DNA of 15,919 bases from NCBI GenBank assembly GCA_021738605.1, contig JAIPBY010000029.1, positions 1 through 15,919 of the forward strand, read 5' to 3'. Numbering within the stretch: the first letter of the stretch is position 1; the number at the start of each line of letters is the position of its first letter. A program made the position numbers and the translations under genes. The notes beneath the pieces are model-generated. The model saw nothing but the letters and a program-made list of their open reading frames with translations, made no database searches and was not told where the DNA came from. Source of the DNA: Chitinophagaceae bacterium. Its GTDB lineage: Bacteria; Bacteroidota; Bacteroidia; Chitinophagales; Chitinophagaceae. Below are positions 8,142-15,384 of the stretch, one piece after another.

Positions 8142-10436
8142 ATGCAAAAAAAAGATTTGAGAAGAGAACAGGCCCTTGAGTACCATGCAAAAGGAAGGCC
8201 TGGAAAAATTGAAGTGATCCCAACGAAAGAGGCCAAAACCCAAAGGGATCTTTCTTTGGCTTACTCTCCGGGGGTTGCGGAACCCTGCATGGAAATTTTC
8301 CATGACATTGAAAATGTATACAAATACACGGCCAAAGGCAATCTGGTAGCGGTAATCAGCAATGGCACTGCTGTACTTGGTCTTGGCGATATTGGCCCTG
8401 AGGCTGGTAAGCCTGTGATGGAGGGGAAAGGCGTACTCTTCAAAATCTTTGCAGACATCGATGTGTTTGATATTGAGATCAACGAAAAAGATCCGGTCAA
8501 ATTTGTGGAGATTGTTAAGGCATTGCAACCCACCTTTGGCGGTGTTAACCTCGAAGACATCAAGGCTCCAGAATGTTTTTATATTGAGCAAAGGCTGAAG
8601 GAAGAGATGAACATTCCCATCATGCATGACGACCAGCATGGCACAGCCATCATCAGTGGTGCAGCACTGCTCAACGCACTGGAGCTGCAAGAAAAAAAGA
8701 TTGATGAAATCATCATCCTTGTCAATGGTGCAGGGGCTGCTGCCATGGCCTGTATAGATCTCTATGAAGCCCTTGGGGCCAAGCGGGAAAACATCTGGAT
8801 GTTTGACTCAAAAGGATTGATCAGAAAAGACCGTACTGATCTTGATGAAAGAAAATCAAGGTTTGCTGTTGACAGAAAAGACCTCTCACTTGATGAGGCA
8901 TTCGAAGGTGCGGATGTATTCATTGGCCTGAGCAAGGGCAATGTGGTTACGAAGGAAATGGTGGCGAAAATGGCAACAAGGCCAATTGTTTTTGCCATGG
9001 CCAACCCAGATCCTGAAATCACCTGGGAAGATGCCACTGGTATCCGGACAGACATCATCATGGCAACCGGAAGGTCCGATTATCCCAACCAGGTAAACAA
9101 TGTTTTGGGCTTCCCCTATATCTTTAGGGGTGCACTGGATGTAAGGGCAACACAAATCAATGAGGCCATGAAACTGGCTGCAGTAAAGGCGCTTGCCGAA
9201 CTCACCAAAACAGCAGTGCCCGATATTGTCAACATGGCCTACAATGAATCTGCCATTGCTTTTGGCCCCAACTACATCATTCCAAAACCATTGGATCCCC
9301 GGCTGATCAGCACCATTTCACCTGCAGTAGCAAAAGCTGCCATGGAAAGTGGTGTTGCCAAAAAATCGATCACTGACTGGGATGCATACGAGATTGAATT
9401 GAACAAGCGATTGGGCATAGACAACCAACTGATCAGGGCGCTGGGAAGCAAGGCCAGAAAAGATCCCAAGCGGGTTGTATTTGCCGATGCCGAAAATGCA
9501 AAAGTGTTGAAAGCCGCTCAAATCGCGCTTGACGAGGGCATTGCCATCCCCATCTTGCTGGGAAATCCCAACATCATCCAGGAGATTGCAGAGATCAACA
9601 ACATCACCATTGAGGGAATGGACATCATCAACCCCAAGAGTGAAGACGTGGTCAAGAAACGCCAGGAATATGCAGATTACTTTTTCATGAAAAGACAACG
9701 CAGGGGCATCAACAAATATGAAGCGGGAAAACTCATGAAAGACCGCAATCATTTTGGTTGCATGATGGTGGAAACCGGAGATGCAGATGCCATGATCTCC
9801 GGACTGAGCAGAAACTATCCAGATACCATAAGACCGGCGATTCAAATCATAGGAACAGAGGATGGTGTAAAGAAAATTGCAGGCATGTACATCATGCTAA
9901 CCAAAAAAGGACCCTTGTTCCTTGCAGATACCACGGTAAATTTCCATCCAACAGCAGAAGAACTTGCAGACATCACCTTGCTTGTTGCAAAAGAAGTAAA
10001 GAGCCTCGGCATAACCCCAAGGATTGCCATGTTGAGCTATTCAAACTTTGGCAGCAGTGATACGCCCGAAGCCGTTACCGTTCGCAATGCAAGGGCCATT
10101 GTAAAACAAAGAAATCCATCCCTGATTGTAGATGGAGAGGTGCAGGGAATTGTTGCGTTCAACAAAGAAATCCTGCGGGAGAATTATCCTTTCTCCGAAC
10201 TGGTAGACAATGGAAATGTAAACACCTTGATTTTCCCGAACCTCAGTGCGGGTAACATAGCTTACAACCTGTTGCAGGAAGTTGGAGAAGCGGATGCGAT
10301 TGGTCCAGTATTGCTCGGGTTGAAAAAACCTGTTCACGTATTGCAGCTGGGATCATCAACCAGGAGCATATTGAACATGGTCATGATTGCGGTCATTGAT
10401 GCACAGGATAAAATGAAGAAAGCCGGCAAACCATGA
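8142..10436 (+). CDS. maeB: NADP-dependent malic enzyme with C-terminal phosphotransacetylase-like domain
   Basis: Converts malate to pyruvate and CO2 while making NADPH, supplying precursors and reducing power for biosynthesis. The 764 residues match the long MaeB type. The malic N-terminal domain (about 15-150) has Tyr41 in SLAYSPGVAEPC, the Lys-bearing GKGVLFK (95-101) and NLEDIKAPECF. MHDDQHGT (161-168) supplies a metal ligand. The nucleotide-binding domain (about 165-400) has NGAGAAA (195-201). From about 430 to the end lies a phosphotransacetylase-like domain (KVLKAAQIALDEGIAIPILLG, then the tail LGLKKPVHVLQLGSSTRSI), which in characterised MaeB enzymes is regulatory and responds to acetyl-CoA. 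It starts 19 bases after the amidohydrolase stop. Its stop codon overlaps the mlaE start in ATGA, implying translational coupling. Cofactor preference is inferred from the family. Confidence 0.95.
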   Translation: MQKKDLRREQALEYHAKGRPGKIEVIPTKEAKTQRDLSLAYSPGVAEPCMEIFHDIENVYKYTAKGNLVAVISNGTAVLGLGDIGPEAGKPVMEGKGVLFKIFADIDVFDIEINEKDPVKFVEIVKALQPTFGGVNLEDIKAPECFYIEQRLKEEMNIPIMHDDQHGTAIISGAALLNALELQEKKIDEIIILVNGAGAAAMACIDLYEALGAKRENIWMFDSKGLIRKDRTDLDERKSRFAVDRKDLSLDEAFEGADVFIGLSKGNVVTKEMVAKMATRPIVFAMANPDPEITWEDATGIRTDIIMATGRSDYPNQVNNVLGFPYIFRGALDVRATQINEAMKLAAVKALAELTKTAVPDIVNMAYNESAIAFGPNYIIPKPLDPRLISTISPAVAKAAMESGVAKKSITDWDAYEIELNKRLGIDNQLIRALGSKARKDPKRVVFADAENAKVLKAAQIALDEGIAIPILLGNPNIIQEIAEINNITIEGMDIINPKSEDVVKKRQEYADYFFMKRQRRGINKYEAGKLMKDRNHFGCMMVETGDADAMISGLSRNYPDTIRPAIQIIGTEDGVKKIAGMYIMLTKKGPLFLADTTVNFHPTAEELADITLLVAKEVKSLGITPRIAMLSYSNFGSSDTPEAVTVRNARAIVKQRNPSLIVDGEVQGIVAFNKEILRENYPFSELVDNGNVNTLIFPNLSAGNIAYNLLQEVGEADAIGPVLLGLKKPVHVLQLGSSTRSILNMVMIAVIDAQDKMKKAGKP

Positions 10437-11170
10437 ATATATTCACAAGGTTTGGAGAATTTTTTCTAATGCTCAAAGGCATGTTCAGCAAGCCCGAGAA
10501 CTGGAGGATGTATTGGAAAGAATTGATGCACCAGTGTGTTGAACTGGGCATTGGTTCTTTGGGAATTGTCAGCATCGTTGCCGTGTTTATTGGTGCCGTA
10601 TCAACGCTCCAAACATCCTACCAGTTTCTTAGTCCAATCATCCCCCGTTCAGTAATTGCCATAATTGTAAGAGACACGGTCATCCTTGAATTTGCTCCTA
10701 CCATTACCTGTGTGGTGTTGGCCGGTGTTGTAGGGAGTAAAATTTCAAGTGAACTGGGCAACATGCGGGTCAGTGAACAAATAGATGCGTTGGAAATCAT
10801 GGGAATCAACACCAAAGCCTATCTCATTTTGCCCAAAATTATTGCCGCATTGATTACCATACCCATGTTGGTTGTCCTTGCAATGGGGCTTGGTATTTGG
10901 GGGGGACGGTTTATTGGAGAGGTCACAGGCATTTTGCCGCATGAAATATTTGACCGTGGATTGGTAGAGGCATTTGTACCTTACAATGTAAAATTTGCAT
11001 TGATCAAAGCCTATACCTTCGCTTTTATCATTACTGCCATCCCTGCCTATTATGGTTACAACGTAAAAGGAGGTGCACTTGAAATTGGAAGAGCGAGTAC
11101 CACTGCAGTGGTGACCAGTTGTATCATCATCCTGCTGGCTGACTATGTATTGGCAGCAATACTCCTTTAA
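10433..11170 (+). CDS. mlaE: MlaE-family ABC transporter permease (lipid transport)
   Basis: A 245-residue inner-membrane permease of the MlaE/YrbE family, the membrane part of MCE-type ABC transporters that move phospholipids between the inner and outer membranes. It has about five hydrophobic segments: about 38-62, 75-100, 125-152, 183-208 and 222-245. The family hallmark EQIDALEIMG (115-124) sits in the cytoplasmic loop that couples to the ATPase. The length is normal. The ATG at 10433 overlaps the maeB stop by four bases, and mlaF starts 9 bases after its stop, so the permease and ATPase are co-expressed. No MCE/MlaD lipid-binding gene is present in the window, so that partner must be elsewhere. 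The direction of transport cannot be told. Confidence 0.93.
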   Translation: MNIFTRFGEFFLMLKGMFSKPENWRMYWKELMHQCVELGIGSLGIVSIVAVFIGAVSTLQTSYQFLSPIIPRSVIAIIVRDTVILEFAPTITCVVLAGVVGSKISSELGNMRVSEQIDALEIMGINTKAYLILPKIIAALITIPMLVVLAMGLGIWGGRFIGEVTGILPHEIFDRGLVEAFVPYNVKFALIKAYTFAFIITAIPAYYGYNVKGGALEIGRASTTAVVTSCIIILLADYVLAAILL

Positions 11171-11179
11171 AACTGAAAC

Positions 11180-11992
11180 ATGATATCCATCACCAACATA
11201 GCCAAAGGATTTTCTGATAAGCCGGTCATAGAGGGCGTTTCAGCTGAATTTGAAACCGGAAAATGCAACCTGATCATTGGTGCCAGTGGCAGTGGAAAAA
11301 CGGTGTTGATGAAATGCCTGGTCGGATTGATTACACCGGATGCCGGTGAAATCATATATGATGGTGAGAACTTCAGCCTTATGAATGCTGAAGCAAAAAA
11401 AATCATGCGCAGAAAAATCGGTATGCTTTTTCAAGGATCTGCGCTTTTTGACAGCAAAACTGTTGAGCAAAACATCATGTTTCCTTTGGACATGTTCAGC
11501 CATGATACCAGGGCGGAAAAACAGAAAAGGGTTGACAAGGTGCTGGACCGGGTAAACCTGAACGGCGCCCACAAAAAATTTCCGGCAGAGATCAGTGGAG
11601 GAATGAAAAAAAGGGTGGGTATTGCAAGGTCAATTGTGCTCAATCCCCAATATCTTTTTTGTGATGAGCCCAATTCAGGCCTTGATCCACAAACATCCCT
11701 TGTAATCGACAAACTGATCAGGGAAATCACCACTGAATACAATATCACCACCGTCATCAATACCCATGACATGAACAGTGTGATGGAAATTGGAGACAGG
11801 ATCCTTTACATGTACCAAGGCAAAAAAGAATGGGAAGGGAACAGCAAGGAAATCATTTTCAGCAAAAATGAAAAGCTGAACAACTTCATCTTTGCATCAG
11901 ATTTTTTGAAGGATGCAAAGGACATGAGAATGCTGGAAGTAAGCGGAAAAATTGATGGAAACAGAAACATGGACCAGCTGCTCAATGGCTAG
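11180..11992 (+). CDS. mlaF: MlaF-family ABC transporter ATP-binding protein
   Basis: The 270-residue ATPase paired with the MlaE permease, powering lipid movement at the inner membrane. The visible motifs are Walker A GASGSGKT (34-41), a Q-loop in MLFQGSALFDS, the ABC signature ISGGMKKRVGIARS (138-151) with the MlaF-like Met-Lys-Lys after SGG, Walker B YLFCDEPNSGLDP (158-170), and the switch His196 in NTHDMNS. The ATPase core ends near residue 235, and a polar tail of about 35 residues follows. The start ATG is preceded by an A-rich stretch rather than a Shine-Dalgarno sequence. It is the last gene of the secA run; the next gene has its own promoter-like element. No clear terminator hairpin is seen after its stop. 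Confidence 0.94.
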   Translation: MISITNIAKGFSDKPVIEGVSAEFETGKCNLIIGASGSGKTVLMKCLVGLITPDAGEIIYDGENFSLMNAEAKKIMRRKIGMLFQGSALFDSKTVEQNIMFPLDMFSHDTRAEKQKRVDKVLDRVNLNGAHKKFPAEISGGMKKRVGIARSIVLNPQYLFCDEPNSGLDPQTSLVIDKLIREITTEYNITTVINTHDMNSVMEIGDRILYMYQGKKEWEGNSKEIIFSKNEKLNNFIFASDFLKDAKDMRMLEVSGKIDGNRNMDQLLNG

Positions 11993-12070
11993 GCCTCCCC
12001 TTCTTCAATCCAATTGAGATTATATTTAAACATTCCTCGCATCAGCACCTGCTCCATCGCCTCTTTTTAT

Positions 12071-12078
12071 TATCTTCG
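12071..12078 (+). promoter_or_regulatory. Candidate -7 promoter element for sucD
   Basis: TATCTTCG matches TAnnTTTG with one mismatch and ends 25 bases before the chosen sucD ATG. The 111-base gap after mlaF gives room for a separate promoter. A -33 TTTG is not evident. Confidence 0.4.
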
Positions 12079-12103
12079 CCCCACCAAAATAAACATCTTT
12101 ACC

Positions 12104-12979
12104 ATGTCAGTTTTAGTGAACAAGTCATCCAAGATCATTGTACAGGGTTTTACCGGTACTGAAGGCACATTTCATGCAACACAAATGATTGAATACGGCA
12201 CCCAGGTTGTTGGTGGCGTTACCCCTGGCAAAGGGGGAAGCTCCCATCTTGACAGGCCGGTTTTCAATACTGTTGCTGATGCTGTTCAACAAACGGGAGC
12301 TGATGTAAGCATCATTTTTGTACCTCCAGCATTCGCCGGAGATGCGATCATGGAAGCTGCTGAAGCAGGAATATCATTGGTGGTTTGTATCACAGAAGGC
12401 ATTCCAGTTCAGGACATGGTCAAGGTAAAAAATTATCTTCAGGGTAAGTCAACAAGGCTGATTGGGCCAAACTGTCCTGGTGTAATCACTGCTGATGAAT
12501 GCAAGGTGGGCATCATGCCAGGCTTCATCTTCAAAAAAGGCAATATAGGTATCGTTTCTAAATCAGGTACCCTCACATACGAAGCGGCAGACCAGATCGC
12601 TAAGGCAGGTCTTGGCGTAACTACAGCGATTGGAATTGGTGGCGATCCCATCATTGGAACCCCCACCCGCGACGCGGTTGAGTTGTTGATGAACGATCCT
12701 GAAACCCATGGCATTGTCATGATCGGAGAAATTGGCGGTGGCATGGAAGCTGAAGCTGCACGCTGGATCAAAGAACATGGTACCAAGCCTGTTGTTGGAT
12801 TCATCGCGGGCCAAACTGCACCTCCCGGCAGAAGAATGGGTCATGCAGGTGCCATCATCGGCGGTTCTGATGATACAGCTGAAGCCAAAATGAAAATCAT
12901 GCGCGAGTGCGGCATCCATGTGGTAGACAGCCCTGCTGACATTGGAAAGACCATGGCAGCAGCAATGGCAGGAAAATAA
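12104..12979 (+). CDS. sucD: Succinyl-CoA ligase (ADP/GDP-forming) alpha subunit
   Basis: The alpha subunit of succinyl-CoA synthetase, which interconverts succinyl-CoA and succinate with substrate-level phosphorylation in the TCA cycle. The 291 residues match the family length (about 289-300). GFTGTEGTFH (15-24) is the CoA-binding Rossmann loop, PNCPGV lies near 126-131, and the phosphorylated active-site His is His247 in RRMGHAGAIIGG. The frame extends upstream to a TTG at 12014, but the ATG at 12104 gives the expected N-terminus (MSVLVNKSSKIIVQG) and lies just after a -7-like element, so 12104 is chosen. The beta subunit gene sucC is not adjacent; the enzyme needs it as partner, so it must be elsewhere in the genome. 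Confidence 0.96.
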   Translation: MSVLVNKSSKIIVQGFTGTEGTFHATQMIEYGTQVVGGVTPGKGGSSHLDRPVFNTVADAVQQTGADVSIIFVPPAFAGDAIMEAAEAGISLVVCITEGIPVQDMVKVKNYLQGKSTRLIGPNCPGVITADECKVGIMPGFIFKKGNIGIVSKSGTLTYEAADQIAKAGLGVTTAIGIGGDPIIGTPTRDAVELLMNDPETHGIVMIGEIGGGMEAEAARWIKEHGTKPVVGFIAGQTAPPGRRMGHAGAIIGGSDDTAEAKMKIMRECGIHVVDSPADIGKTMAAAMAGK

Positions 12980-12995
12980 TTTTCCGACGACGACC

Positions 12996-13439
12996 ATGAG
13001 CAAGCCTCCTCTTTATCATATTCCTTATAAATTCAGAAGGTTTGAGAATCTCCATATTTTACTATGGCTGATCAAGGATGTCTGCTGGGCTTTGAACCTC
13101 AAGATTCCTGCTTTGATCATGATCATCCCTACCATGCTGGTGGCCATGTTGATCACTTACCAGACCAGAAAAATCACCGGAGAGCTGCTGCACAACCTTG
13201 CCATTAATTTTTGGATCACTGCCAACTGTACATGGATGATCGGGGAGTTTTATGGCTGGGATGCCAATCTCGTTGGGCCTTATGGATTGAGGGAATTCTC
13301 TGTCCTGCCTTTTGGCATTGGTTTGTTGATCCTGGGATATTATTACCTGGTATACATGCATAAACCAGGGCTGGAAGAACAGGTTCAGCAACAGACAAAA
13401 AAGGTTATCCAGGAGATGGAAGCCAAAGGCCACAACTAA
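12996..13439 (+). CDS. Small uncharacterised four-helix membrane protein
   Basis: A 147-residue integral membrane protein that I cannot assign to a function. The hydrophobic segments are about 19-35, 37-56, 66-86 and 101-121, followed by a charged, Gln/Lys-rich, probably helical cytosolic tail (123-147). The segments hold many polar and aromatic residues: LIKDVCWAL (25-33), LLHN (64-67) and NFWITANCTWMIGEFYGWD (71-89). Such buried Lys, Asp, His, Asn, Trp and Glu residues suggest binding of a ligand or cofactor, or a tight helix bundle, rather than a simple anchor. The frame extends upstream into sucD, but the ATG at 12996, 16 bases after the sucD stop, gives a sensible start (MSKPPLYHIPYKF). 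It is probably co-transcribed with sucD. I recall similar short proteins in Bacteroidota genomes annotated as hypothetical; this is memory, not a search result. Confidence 0.8.
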   Translation: MSKPPLYHIPYKFRRFENLHILLWLIKDVCWALNLKIPALIMIIPTMLVAMLITYQTRKITGELLHNLAINFWITANCTWMIGEFYGWDANLVGPYGLREFSVLPFGIGLLILGYYYLVYMHKPGLEEQVQQQTKKVIQEMEAKGHN

Positions 13440-13465
13440 TCTGGCCAAAAATGCAGTCCTTGAAG

Positions 13466-13473
13466 TATCTTTG
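13466..13473 (+). promoter_or_regulatory. Candidate -7 promoter element for aspS
   Basis: TATCTTTG matches TAnnTTTG exactly, 34 bases before the aspS ATG and 26 bases after the upstream gene's stop. Its last three bases overlap the left arm of the inverted repeat at 13471-13494. No convincing TTTG -33 element is seen. Confidence 0.5.
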
Positions 13474-13494
13474 AGACCTTAATCAAGGCCTCAA
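13471..13494. repeat. Inverted repeat at the aspS promoter/leader
   Basis: TTGAGACCTT (13471-13480) and AAGGCCTCAA (13485-13494) pair in 9 of 10 positions around the loop AATC; the single mismatch is A13476-C13489. There is no T tract after it, so it is not a standard terminator. It could be an operator or a leader hairpin. Confidence 0.6.
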
Positions 13495-13507
13495 CAAATC
13501 AATCAAT

Positions 13508-15328
13508 ATGTTCAGATCGCATACATGTGGAGAACTCAGGCTCGAGCACGCAGGTTCGTCAATTACGCTGGCAGGATGGGTGCAGACAGTAAGGAAATTC
13601 GGTGCCATCACTTTTGTAGACCTTCGTGATCGCTACGGCATCACACAATTGGTTTTCAATGAAGGTTTCAACCAGCAGCTGGACGAAAATCCCTTGGGTA
13701 GGGAATTTGTTTTGCAGGCCAAGGGCAAAGTGATTGAAAGGAGCAACAAGAACCTCGCCATTCCAACCGGTGAAATTGAGTTGGAAGTCAGCGAATTCAC
13801 CATTTTAAATAAATCTGCCGTTCCACCTTTTACCATTCAAGATGATACCGATGGTGGTGATGATATTCGGATGAAATACAGGTACCTTGACCTTCGCAGG
13901 AATGCTGTCAAAAGGAATCTGGAACTCCGCTATGCCGTAAACCGATCAGCAAGAAATTTCCTGCATGAAAATGCATTCATGGACATAGAAACTCCCTTCC
14001 TGATCAAGTCTACGCCAGAAGGGGCAAGGGATTTTGTGGTTCCTTCAAGAATGAACCAGGGACAGTTCTACGCCCTTCCCCAATCACCACAGACCTTCAA
14101 GCAACTCCTGATGGTGAGTGGCTATGACCGTTACTACCAGATCGTAAAATGCTTCAGGGATGAGGATTTGAGGGCTGACAGGCAGCCTGAATTCACTCAG
14201 ATTGACTGTGAAATGGCCTTTGTGGAACAGGAGGATATCCTGAACATGTTTGAGACCCTGATCAAGCGAATTTTCAAGGACGTAAAGAACATTGATTATA
14301 CCGATGTAGTGGAGCGCATGACCTGGGAAGATGCCATGTGGCAGTTCGGCAACGACAAGCCTGATATCCGTTTTGGCATGAAGATCTGCACCTTGAAAAA
14401 ACCATCAACGGTATTTTTCAACAAGGAGGATCATTCAGCGCTGATCAATGATGCTGGATTTGTTGTTTTTGATGCTGCTGAATCTGTGATGGCCATTGCC
14501 GTTCCAGGTGGTGCTGCGTTCACTAGAAAACAGTTGGACGAACTGACCGAATGGGTAAAGAGGCCACAGATAGGGATGAAAGGATTGGCCTACATCAGGT
14601 ACAATGAGGATGGAACACTGAAGAGCAGCATTGACAAGTTCTATGCTGAAGACCGTTTAAAGGCTATTGCAGACACTTCAGGCGCCAACAAAGGGGACAT
14701 CATTCTGATCCTTGCCGGAGCCGAGGAAAGAACCCGCAAGGCCACCAGTGAGCTGAGGCTTGAAATGGGCAAACAACTGGGATTGCGCAAAGAAGATGAA
14801 TTTAAATTGCTTTGGGTACTTGACTTCCCATTGTTTGAATATGCAGAAGAAGAGAACCGCTGGGTGGCAAGGCATCATCCATTCACTTCCCCCAAACCAT
14901 CACAGATCCAGACCATGATCGACAACGATCCTGTGATCCATGATGCGGCCAATTATCTTTCTCATCCTTATGCGCAGATCAAGGCCAACGCTTACGACAT
15001 GGTATTGAATGGCAATGAGATTGGCGGCGGTTCTATCAGGATCTTCCAGCGTGAATTGCAAGAAAAAATGTTTGCAGCCCTAGGCATGAGTGAGGAAGAA
15101 GCCCTGCACAAGTTTGGCTTCCTGCTGGGCGCTTTTGAATATGGTGCTCCTCCCCACGGAGGCATTGCTTTTGGATTTGACAGGCTTTGCTCCATCCTCG
15201 GTGGAAGCGAGAGCATCCGTGATTTCATCGCCTTTCCCAAGAACAATTCAGGCCGTGACGTAATGCTTGATGCACCATCTACCATTGATGATGCACAGTT
15301 GAAGGAGTTGGGGATTGGTTTGAGTTAG
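13508..15328 (+). CDS. aspS: Aspartyl-tRNA synthetase
   Basis: Charges tRNA-Asp with aspartate in the cytosol. The 606 residues fit the bacterial type. The N-terminal OB-fold anticodon-binding domain covers about 1-105 (GWVQTVRKFGAITFVDLRD at 23-41). The class II catalytic core follows, with motif 2 around FRDEDLRADRQPEFTQID (216-233) and motif 3 GIAFGFDRL (552-560) after EYGAPPHGG. The bacteria-specific GAD insertion lies at about 300-410. Residue 31 is Phe, at the position where His or Leu has been linked to non-discriminating or discriminating AspRS in Pseudomonas and E. coli; a bulky hydrophobic residue hints at a discriminating enzyme, but weakly. The ATG at 13508 gives the usual start (MFRSHTCGELR). 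The gene has its own promoter-like element and converges on the gene at the right edge. Confidence 0.97.
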   Translation: MFRSHTCGELRLEHAGSSITLAGWVQTVRKFGAITFVDLRDRYGITQLVFNEGFNQQLDENPLGREFVLQAKGKVIERSNKNLAIPTGEIELEVSEFTILNKSAVPPFTIQDDTDGGDDIRMKYRYLDLRRNAVKRNLELRYAVNRSARNFLHENAFMDIETPFLIKSTPEGARDFVVPSRMNQGQFYALPQSPQTFKQLLMVSGYDRYYQIVKCFRDEDLRADRQPEFTQIDCEMAFVEQEDILNMFETLIKRIFKDVKNIDYTDVVERMTWEDAMWQFGNDKPDIRFGMKICTLKKPSTVFFNKEDHSALINDAGFVVFDAAESVMAIAVPGGAAFTRKQLDELTEWVKRPQIGMKGLAYIRYNEDGTLKSSIDKFYAEDRLKAIADTSGANKGDIILILAGAEERTRKATSELRLEMGKQLGLRKEDEFKLLWVLDFPLFEYAEEENRWVARHHPFTSPKPSQIQTMIDNDPVIHDAANYLSHPYAQIKANAYDMVLNGNEIGGGSIRIFQRELQEKMFAALGMSEEEALHKFGFLLGAFEYGAPPHGGIAFGFDRLCSILGGSESIRDFIAFPKNNSGRDVMLDAPSTIDDAQLKELGIGLS

Positions 15329-15381
15329 TTGAAGTTGTCAGCCGAAGGCTGAGAGGTTTAAGGGGTTGAAGCGGTTGAAGA
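15327..15381. repeat. Intergenic hairpin flanked by 9-base repeats
   Basis: Between the convergent genes a perfect 6-bp hairpin, TCAGCC-GAA-GGCTGA, occupies 15338-15352. To its right are three abutting 9-mers: GGTTTAAGG (15355-15363), GGTTGAAGC (15364-15372) and GGTTGAAGA (15373-15381). A related copy, AGTTGAAGT, lies to its left at 15327-15335. The hairpin lacks a T tract on either strand, so it is at best a weak terminator. It may be a copy of a dispersed intergenic repeat. Confidence 0.6.
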
Positions 15382-15384
15382 ATC

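Noticed and set aside
8055..8690. 211-residue minus-strand open frame across the amidohydrolase-maeB junction
   Set aside because: It is antisense to conserved malic-enzyme sequence, with His/Phe-rich composition typical of a shadow frame.
12014..12103. Upstream TTG start extending SucD by 30 residues
   Set aside because: The added residues do not resemble the family, and the extension contains the likely promoter element; the ATG at 12104 gives the expected N-terminus.
12942..12995. Upstream ATG extending the small membrane protein by 18 residues into sucD
   Set aside because: It would overlap sucD by 38 bases and adds a Gln-rich lead; the ATG at 12996 fits better.
13429..13445. GGCCA-TGGCC inverted repeat at the end of the membrane protein gene
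   Set aside because: Only 5 bp with a loop of about 9 bases and no T tract, and partly inside the coding region; too weak to call a terminator.
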